DNA from: CBDDKZ01 sp965230415
GTDB lineage: Bacteria > Bacteroidota > Bacteroidia > Cytophagales > JAAEPT01
DNA: 64,000 bases
Assembly: GCA_965230415.1 (NCBI GenBank)
Contig: CBDDKZ010000005.1
Coordinates: 3,844,001-3,908,000 of the forward strand
Direction: 5' to 3'
Of this stretch, positions 1 through 9,300 are shown piece by piece. The translations under genes were made by a program, and so were the position numbers. The first letter of the stretch is position 1. Each line of letters begins with the position of its first letter. Under the pieces are notes generated by a model. The model was not told where the DNA came from. It worked only from the letters and a program-made list of their open reading frames with translations, and made no database searches.

Positions 1-396
1 TTGCTGGTCGGATTTCTGATTTTTGACACTTGACAAAGAGAATGGACTTCCATATCGGAAGCTTTCTTTCTGTCCGTCGGGCATGATTAAATCGACCGCG
101 CCATTCGCCTTTTTCTCATAACGCACACAGAAGGGGAAAATCCAGCCGTTGCCATAACCACAGTTTGTATTGCGCAGGTAGCTGTTGTAGGAGAACGTAA
201 TGTCCAAATCGAGGCCTGGAGCTGGAATAGTTACATCGTTGCGGCTAAAATACAAGTTGCCGGTATAGGTATTCACGGCCATGCCATCGGGACCGATTAC
301 ATTGGGTCGGGTGATGTTTTGCTGTGCACTTGTGTGCAGGCCGGCCAGCAACAAAAGCCCACTCAGAAAAAAGCCGATGATTGTTTGTCTGCTCAT
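1..396 (-). CDS. RHS/YD-repeat-type secreted protein, N-terminal part (runs off left edge)
   Basis: The minus strand is open from an ATG at 396 to the window edge, giving 132 residues. A signal peptide is clear: a charged start, a run of about 15 hydrophobic residues and a cleavage site near TSAQQ. Next comes a stretch reading VNTYTGNLYFSRNDVTIP, then LDITFSYNS, GYGNGWIFPF and LIMPDGQKE. This is the usual opening of RHS proteins (DUF6531-like, where TGNL..., a TYNS-like motif, G-W and PDG recur in this order). RHS proteins are large beta-cocoon shells that often carry a variable C-terminal toxin, but the repeats and C-terminus lie outside the window, so a toxin role is not shown. The ATG directly follows the TAA stop of the giant gene upstream, which implies co-transcription and coupled translation. 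Confidence 0.75.
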   Translation of the reverse strand, partial: MSRQTIIGFFLSGLLLLAGLHTSAQQNITRPNVIGPDGMAVNTYTGNLYFSRNDVTIPAPGLDLDITFSYNSYLRNTNCGYGNGWIFPFCVRYEKKANGAVDLIMPDGQKESFRYGSPFSLSSVKNQKSDQQ

Positions 397-3300
397 TTAA
401 CGTGCAATTAGGTATTTTAATTTTCTCGTGACCGTATTGTTCCTGAAACTGAACCCTTTTGGAGGTGCAGAATAATAGGTGAGTACACCACGTGCACCTG
501 GTCGTAGTATATTCGGAGGACCGTCTACTTCGAATAACTCCATCAATAACGCTGTAAATAGGTTGGTTAACAACTCCTGAAGATCTGCATTTGTGCCGAT
601 TGGTGCACCTGATAAGGAACGAAACATCATTTTAGGGATTACCATATCACTGGAACCGCGATTGATGAAATACATACGAATCGGGAAAGAGCGTCCGGTA
701 CGAATGGCGTCCGGGAATTCCACTTCTATTTCAAGGCCTTCTGGTAGATCGCTCAAACCTTCAATCAGGCAGGGACCGGTAATCGGGTTATTACTGCTTC
801 CTCCCGGACCGCCTGTGGTGGTATCACCCGGAATAGGCCGGATAATTTCAAAACCATCTTCCAAACGCACGATGTCACCATTGCTTTTTTCCAGTACCAC
901 ATCATAGAGTCCCAGGGCTTGCCCGGTGAGGTCAAAAGTCGGGAAAACAGCAGTAGCATCCCGGTAGAAGTAGGCGCTCGCTTCAATAATAGTGCTGCCA
1001 TTTTCAAGGCGGGCGACCATGTCCGGTTTGAAACCCGAACCCGTAATCAGCGGCGTGGTTTTTCCGTTGTTGCTGCCATAATTGGTATTGACTTCACTAA
1101 TGCTAAAGGGCAAAACACGGGCAAGCAGGCTTACCTCCATATCGAGTGCATTGTTTCCCTGGGCACGTATCAGGTAACGACCGGCCTGCACTGATGGAAT
1201 AATCAGGCGCTGATTAGTCTGATAAAGGGTATCTGCTTCGTAATCATGCCTGATACGTGAAGGTGCTTTTTCAAAGCTCACATACAATTCGTGCACACCA
1301 CTAGTGGCTTCTAATTCGATAATAACGGTTTCTCCGGTCAAATTCGTCGGAATCAGCAACTGATACCACAAAAAGCCTTCAGTAAATAGCGTATCCTGTA
1401 TCCACTGATCAATCGGCAAATCGGGAACGCTTATCTCCGTAGCACTTGCCCGTGTGTGGTTATTTGCTTCATTTTCTTCAATAAAACGTTGGGCGGCATC
1501 GGTGCGCACAAACAAATAGACCGAATCATTGGCCGTTTCCGGAAAAATAGCACGTATGCTGTCCTCAACATAATGCCCCGGAATGAGTGCAATGGATTGT
1601 TCACGTTGCAGTAGGGGCCGGTCAGCGTCATCGTACAGACTGTCTGCCGACAGCACCACCAGCTCATTTAAGGTGCCATTCACCGGGAATTGTCCGTTGT
1701 TGTAGGTTTTCCAGCGCATGGCAAAGGGTTTTCCCGGAATGGCGGTAAGGGGGGCATTCAACTCCCGAACGAGCAGATCACCAGGCTCGGGAGGAATCAC
1801 AAAAATGGCCGCTGCATCCTGATTGTTGCTTTCCAGGCTATTTTCGAAGATATGATTGCCGGCATCGGTATAAGCAATGAGGTAGTAATTGTTGCCTACC
1901 TCCAAAGTTGTTTCAATAAACACCGTATCCGTATACATCGAATCGACCATCAGTGAATCCATTTGCCTGAAGCCTGCCAGCACCACATCCCCATTATCTG
2001 CCGTAGGATTGGAAGAGAGGTAAAACTGATCGATCCAGGGCGCCTTTGCGGTCGCCTTGCCTACATTTTTTACCTCATACACGAGTTCAATGGTGTTGCC
2101 AGCCGGTACTTCTTCGGGTAAACTCAATATGCTTACTTGTAAGTCCGGACGCAAAATGACCGGGATATCAATAATGTTTGTATCACCTGGAATAAGCGAT
2201 TGGAAACGTAAATAATTGTTGCTGCGCATCGTGTCGTTCAAGGCCTGGTTCACATCGGCCACCGCAAAGAAATACAAAGTACCTTCCACGCCCGGAGGCA
2301 AGGCAAAACTGAAGTTACGCTGATCGATTTCGAGGCTATCGAGCCCGTTTATGGTATAGGTATAGATTCGCTCATCCAGAAAAGCTTCGAAAGTAGAATC
2401 ACCAGAAGCATAAATACTTACGTTGAAGCTTTCACCAAGCGGACGTAATATGGTGTTACGCACTTCAATCGCGGTGTTGAGTCGATTACCGGAAAGCGTA
2501 TCCAGGCTAAGGTCGAAGGCACTTACCGCCACATCTACGCCCGGAACAGGTGGCTGGAAGATGAATACCGTGTCCAAAGCCCGGTTATTGCTGTCTGTTT
2601 GCTCAATGAGGCTGCCTGTGGCATTCGTTACCAAGAATAAATAGGCACTATCAGTGGACATTTGCGCCGGAATGCTTAAAGTGGCTGCTATCAAATAATT
2701 CGTATCACGCTCAAGCGATTGGCTACGTTCATGTACATAGATCAACTTTGCCTTTGCTGCATCAAATTCAGGTGCTGATGTCAGGTAAATGTAATCGAAC
2801 CAGCCATTTCCGGCGGCCAGGGTATCACCGGTATTGGCCACCTGCCAGTAGACGGTAAACGATGCACCAGAAATGAGCGTATCCGGCGCTGCAATGCCAT
2901 CTGCGACTAAGTCTGGCCGTGGCGGAATTCGTACTTCAATGGCCTCACTGTAGAACTCATTGTTCGTTTCATCGGTCTCCAACAGGCGATTGGTGTAATC
3001 GAGTTGATAGCACAGGTACCAGGTGCCTGCAGAGAGGCTTGGAGGAATTTGTATAGTCGCTTGCCTTGTTTGCGAGGAATCGGGCAACAGCTCCTTGACG
3101 GAGCGGCCAAATTGGTTTAACAGGATACTTCCCGGGCCATTGCTATTGGCACTCGGACTAAGGAAAATGCGGTCTACACTTTCGCAGCTGAAACAGGCAC
3201 CGGGGCCGTTGTTACGCATCTCCCAGGTGCTAAGCACTTGTTGGCCGGCGAATAATACCGAGTCTGCCGTAGCCTTTACCACCTCCAGGTCGGGTTGTTG

Positions 3301-6300
3301 AATATTGAATGGAAGGAGTGTGGTGTCGTTGTTTTCTTCTTCCAGGTATTCAAGTACGTGGTTTTGATAATCGGTCACGATGTGCAGGTAATAGTCGCCA
3401 CTGAGGTCACCTGGAATGGCCAAATTAGCCACCTGCATGTAACTGGCATATCGATCCAGGCTGCCGCTGCGTTTGTAGGTCTTCAAAATTCGATCCGAGG
3501 CATCCCATTGGGGATTTTCGCTGATGTAGATGGCATCGAACCAACTTTTTTCTTCGGTCGCTCGTGCTCCATCGTTATGCACGCGGTAGCAGAATTGAAT
3601 CGTTTCTCGCGGACTTACTGTAGCCGGCAGGTTTCCGACCGAATCCACTTCCAGATCGGCAGTCAGCGACTCAATTACCTTAAACGCCTTTCCTTCGTTG
3701 GAGCGGTTGTTGCCGTCTTTAGTGAATTCATAAATATGGTCGTTGATGTCTGTTTCAACAAATGCATAGAAGGTATCGGTAGGCAATCCCCGAGGAAGGC
3801 GCAACCTCACTTCAAGCGTATCGGATTCCTGGGGCGCCAACAGGCGATCCCCAAAATAACCGGTATACCAGGTTATACAGGTGCTTTGGTCAAATACAGC
3901 TTCTTCGCACAAATAAATCCGATCTCTGATGGAAGCGCGCTCCATGGTTCCTCCATTAGGTGAATCATTTTTACGAACCCATGCTACATCGACCGAATCT
4001 CCGGAGGTACGATCAGCCCCAAAAGGTTTAATGACATCGGTCACAATCATATCGGCATAGGGAACTGGTTCAATTTCAATGGCCAGGGTAGCACGGTTGT
4101 TTCCTTCATTGATCTCCTGTACTTTGCGGTTATCATCGACAGTTGCGACGAGGTAATAAATATTTTGTTGCAATTGCGCTGGGATATTCATCGTTAGTTC
4201 AAGTGTCTCACTCTCTCCCGGAGCGATGCTACTTACATTAAAGTCCGTCGTAAAAGTGACCCGGCTAAAACGACCCTGGTCCGAATCGGTGGAAAGAACA
4301 ATTCGGTTGAGAAAGGTAGCCGGACGTGTGACTCCGGTGCCGGTATTTTTAATTTCTAATTCGATCGAAACTTCCTCACCTGCTTTTAATTCCGGTAAAG
4401 AATTGATAATTACTTGCAAATCGGGCAGCGCACGTGTGCTAAAAGTTTGTACCTCACTCTTTTTGCGGCCACAAGGATTAACAGTTTCGACGCACCAGGC
4501 ATATTGGTGTCCATAAGCCAAACCGCTGTTTACTTTCAATCGAATTGCATCTTCAACAGTCCAGCGTAAGGTATCTGCACCCGCCAGATCCCATATCAAC
4601 AGCTGATAATAATCAGCAAAATCGGCTGGTGACCAGGTGAATGTAATTGGCAAATCGAGGTCGATACTACCATCGGAAGGGGTTAAGCGCGTAGCGCTGT
4701 TGGGCTCACTGTACAATGACAGGCCCTGCTCCAAGAGGTAGTTGTTGCTGTCCAGTTCGTCTCCAAAAAGTTGAATGGCGGCATCGATCAGGTAATCGCC
4801 GGGAACAAAAGCAGGCTGGCTGGCAAAGGTATGCACATAACGCTGGCCCGGAGCAATGCTGCTGTCTACCGTCTCCCATATAGCCGCACCATCATTCAGG
4901 CGATAGCCGATGTCGAATTGTGGAATGGGGTTGCGTCCGTAATTGATCACTTCCAAGCGCAAACTGTCATTGGGGTTGAAGCAGGTCGTTTGCGGTGAAA
5001 GAATGGATTTTAAACCCAGGTCATTGTCCAGTAAAACAAAATCATTATCACCCACCGGTGCATCAGAAAGTACCTGTGTTACCCCACCAAATAAGGTGCC
5101 GTGGTGTTGTCCCTGGTATTCCAAGGCCGCTTCTGCACTATTTTGACCAAAATGCCAGGCGGCGATCAGTCCTGGTTCGCCATAGATACCGTCGTTTTTC
5201 ACCATCCATTCACGTAATTCTTCGGGAGTGCGAGCAGTGTTCCAGAAGCGGACTTCGTCGATTTTTCCTGTGAAAAATTCAATGGAGGTATTTCCGTTAA
5301 ATACCTGTCCAATACTCCATTTGTCTGTAGCGGACATCGTAAATGTTGGTGTATGAACACCTACCAATTCCTCATTTAAAAACATAAAAATTTGTCCTTC
5401 TTTAAAGACGCAAGCAACATGGTAAAGTTTATCTAATTCCAAAGGTTCTGGTGAAAGTGTTACATTTCCGGATTGCCAAATCATCAACCGATTATTATCA
5501 AGACCAATTAGCAATTTGAAACCAGCGTTATTAGATGCGATCATTTCGGCAAATCGTTGTCGTTGCACTCCTCTTTTCATCCAAAATTCAATGGTATATG
5601 CTTCCAAATCTACCATCTCTGCAGCAATGGAAGAAATATCCACATAGTCGTCTACTCCATCGAATTGGTAAGCATAATGATCCAAAGCCGGGTTAACAAA
5701 TATATTTTGAACGGAAAGCTTGAGTTCCTTCTCTGTTACATATTCCTCGTTGATTTTAGTGAGGTTAATGTCCAGGGATCGAACCTTTTCAGGTAGGAAA
5801 AGCATATTGCCTAATACTATTTCAGCGGTATCTCCCGGTGCAAGGGTGTCGTTCCAGTTTAATGTACGAATAATGCCATCATCGCTTTGCCAGGTCAACG
5901 AAAGGTTATTAATGGTGTCACTATTTAGGTTGGCCAGGGTAAGCAACACATCGTATGGCCCTTCATCGATCACTTCATAATCGTTAAAATTTGTTTTTAA
6001 CAGCTCAACATGTAATCCGCCCCGTTCATCATTATCAGCAACAGGCGCTTCGGACAACACATGTGTGACATCTCCGTGTAATATCCCGTGGTGTTGCCCT
6101 TTAAATTCAAGTGCCGTATTGCGACTGTTTTCACCGAAGTGCCAGGCGGCGATAAGCCCAGGTTCATCATAAATACCTTCGTTCTTCGTCATCCATACCC
6201 GCAACTGTTCGGGTGTGCGAGCGCTGTTCCAAAGGCGTACTTCGTCGATTTGACCAGAAAAAGGAGAATTGGCAGACATAGTAGTATGAAATTCCTGTCC

Positions 6301-9300
6301 AATGCTCCAATAATCATCTGACTCCAAGTTTACCGCCACTACCAATGAGTTGATAAGTTGTTCATTCAGGTAGAAATAAAATGTGCCTTTTTCAAAAACA
6401 TAAGCAACATGATACCAAGAATTCGCGGTTAATTTTTCATTTTGGAGTAAGGTGCCTGGTTGATTATTGCGCCAAAAATAAAGTTGCTCATTATATAGCC
6501 CCACTAATAGCAAATGTCCACTGATATTGCTTTTTTTATTTACTCCTAAGAGCATTCGATACGAACTTGACCCATCGTGTTTGAACCAACATTCGAATGT
6601 GTAGGATTCAGCTTCAGCCATAATCGGTGCTACCGCTGAAATATCAATGTAATCGTCGGTTCCATCAAACGCATAAGCGTAATGGTCAATCGTCGGGTTC
6701 ACATAAATGCTGTTTACTGATAAAGCGATCGTATCTGTTATGCTATCACCATTGATGTGGGTTACTTGTATATTGAGTGAATGTACAACTCCGGGGCTAA
6801 AGTTGTAATTTCCTAAGGTGAAGACCAGTGTGTCTAAAGGCAGCAGGGTATCATTCCATGTAGTGGTGAAGACTTCATCATCAATTTGCCAGGAAAAGGT
6901 AAGGTTGTGTACAGTATCTGCTGCACTACCTAAATTGACCAGGTCCACAATTACCGGGTAATTGCCTTCATCGATGACCTGCTTATCGCTAAAGTTGGAT
7001 TGGATAAAACTGAGCTTAAACCCTGCTCGCTTATCATTATCGCTTATTGGAGCGCCTGAAGTGACATGGGCAGGTTCACCGTTTAACTTACCGTGAAATT
7101 CGGCATTAAACTCCAGGGCCACATCCCGATTATCCTCTCCAAAGTGCCATAAGGCCACTAAACCGGGTTCATCATAAATACCTTCGTTCTTCGTCATCCA
7201 TGCCCGTAACTGTTCGGGAGTACGAGCGCTGTTCCAAAGGCGTACTTCGTCGATTTGACCAGAAAAAGGAGAATTGGCAGACATAGTAGTATGAAATTCC
7301 TGTCCAATGCTCCAATAATCATCTGACTCCAAGTTTACCGCCACTACCAATGAGTTGATAAGTTGTTCATTCAGGTAGAAATAAAATGTGCCTTTTTCAA
7401 AAACATAAGCAACATGATACCAAGAATTCGCGGTTAATTTTTCATTTTGGAGTAAGGTGCCTGGTTGATTATTGCGCCAAAAATAAAGTTGCTCATTATA
7501 TAGCCCCACTAATAGCAAATGTCCACTGATATTGCTTTTTTTATTTACTCCTAAGAGCATTCGATACGAACTTGACCCATCGTGTTTGAACCAACATTCG
7601 AATGTGTAGGATTCAGCTTCAGCCATAATCGGTGCTACCGCTGAAATATCAATGTAATCGTCGGTTCCATCAAACGCATAAGCGTAATGGTCAATCGTCG
7701 GGTTCACATAAATGCTGTTTACTGATAAAGCGATCGTATCTGTTATGCTATCACCATTGATGTGGGTTACTTGTATATTGAGTGAATGTACAACTCCGGG
7801 GCTAAAGTTGTAATTTCCTAAGGTGAAGACCAGTGTGTCTAAAGGCAGCAGGGTATCATTCCATGTAGTGGTGAAGACTTCATCATCAATTTGCCAGGAA
7901 AAGGTAAGGTCGTGTACAGTATCTGCCGCACTACCTAAATTGACCAGATCCACAATTACCGGGTAATTGCCTTCATCGATGACCTGCTTATCGCTAAAGT
8001 TGGATTGGATAAAACGGAGCTTAAACCCAGCTCGCTTATCATTATCGCTTATTGGAGCGCCTGAAGTGACATGGGCAGGTTCACCGTTTAACTTACCGTG
8101 AAATTCGGCATTAAACTCCAGGGCCACATCCGGATTATCCTCTCCAAAATGCCATAAGGCCACTAAACCGGGTTCATCATAAATACCTTCGTTCTTCGTC
8201 ATCCATGCCCGTAACTGTTCAGGTGTTCGAGCGCTGTTCCAAAGGCGTACTTCATCGATTTGACCAGAAAAAGGAGAATTGGCAGATATAGTAGTATGAA
8301 ATTCCTGTCCGATGCTCCAATAATCATCTGACTCCAAGTTTACCGCCACTACCAATGAGTTTATAAGTTGTTCATTCAGGTAGAAATAAAATGTGCCTTT
8401 TTCAAAAACATAAGCAACATGATACCAAGAATTCGCGGTTAATTTTTCATTTTGGAGTAAGGTGCCTGGTTGATTATTGTGCCAAAAATAAAGTTGCTCA
8501 TTATATAGCCCCACCAATAGCAAATGTCCACTGATATTGCTTTTTTTATTTACTCCTAAGAGCATTCGATACGAACTTGACCCATCGTGTTTGAACCAAC
8601 ATTCGAATGTGTAGGATTCAGCTTCAGCCATAATCGGTGCTACCGCTGAAATATCAATGTAATCGTCGGTTCCATCAAACGCATAAGCGTAATGGTCAAT
8701 CGTCGGGTTCACATAAATGCTGTTTACTGATAAAGCGATCGTATCTGTTATGCTATCACCATTGATGTGGGTTACTTGTATATTGAGTGAATGCACAACT
8801 CCGGGGCTAAAGTTGTAATTTCCTAAGGTGAAGACCAGTGTGTCTAAAGGCAGCAGGGTATCATTCCATGTAGTGGTGAAGACTTCATCATCAATTTGCC
8901 AGGAAAAGGTAAGGTTGTGTACAGTGTCTGCGGCACTACCTAAATTGACCAGGTCCACAATTACCGGGTAATTGCCTTCATCGATGACAGCTTTATTCTC
9001 AAAATTTGTACTAATAAGTTGTAGATTGGTTTTGGTGTCTAAGCCCGAGAGTACTGCAATCTCTGTATCATTTAAAATGCGCTTGTAAATTCTAACCTCA
9101 TCAATTTTACCTTTTAAATAATACGAAAGATAAGTTATCCCTCCAATTTGAATGGGCGCATCTGTACTGGCTAAAGCATTGTCGAAATTATCGCAAGAAG
9201 CCACCATTTCGCCATCAAGGTATATAGTGACAAAGGGTTCGTTGAGTGTTACAACAAGGCTATGCCATACTGAATCTTTAATACGCGTATTGGCATTTGA

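Noticed and set aside
3295..3963. 222-codon open frame on the opposite strand of the giant gene
   Set aside because: It overlaps a clearly coding region and has no recognisable domain or start context; it is a shadow of the real frame.
6165..8990. Regular repeats as a CRISPR array
   Set aside because: The unit is 1,005 bp and lies within an open frame with coding bias; no short repeat-spacer pattern or cas gene is seen anywhere in the window.
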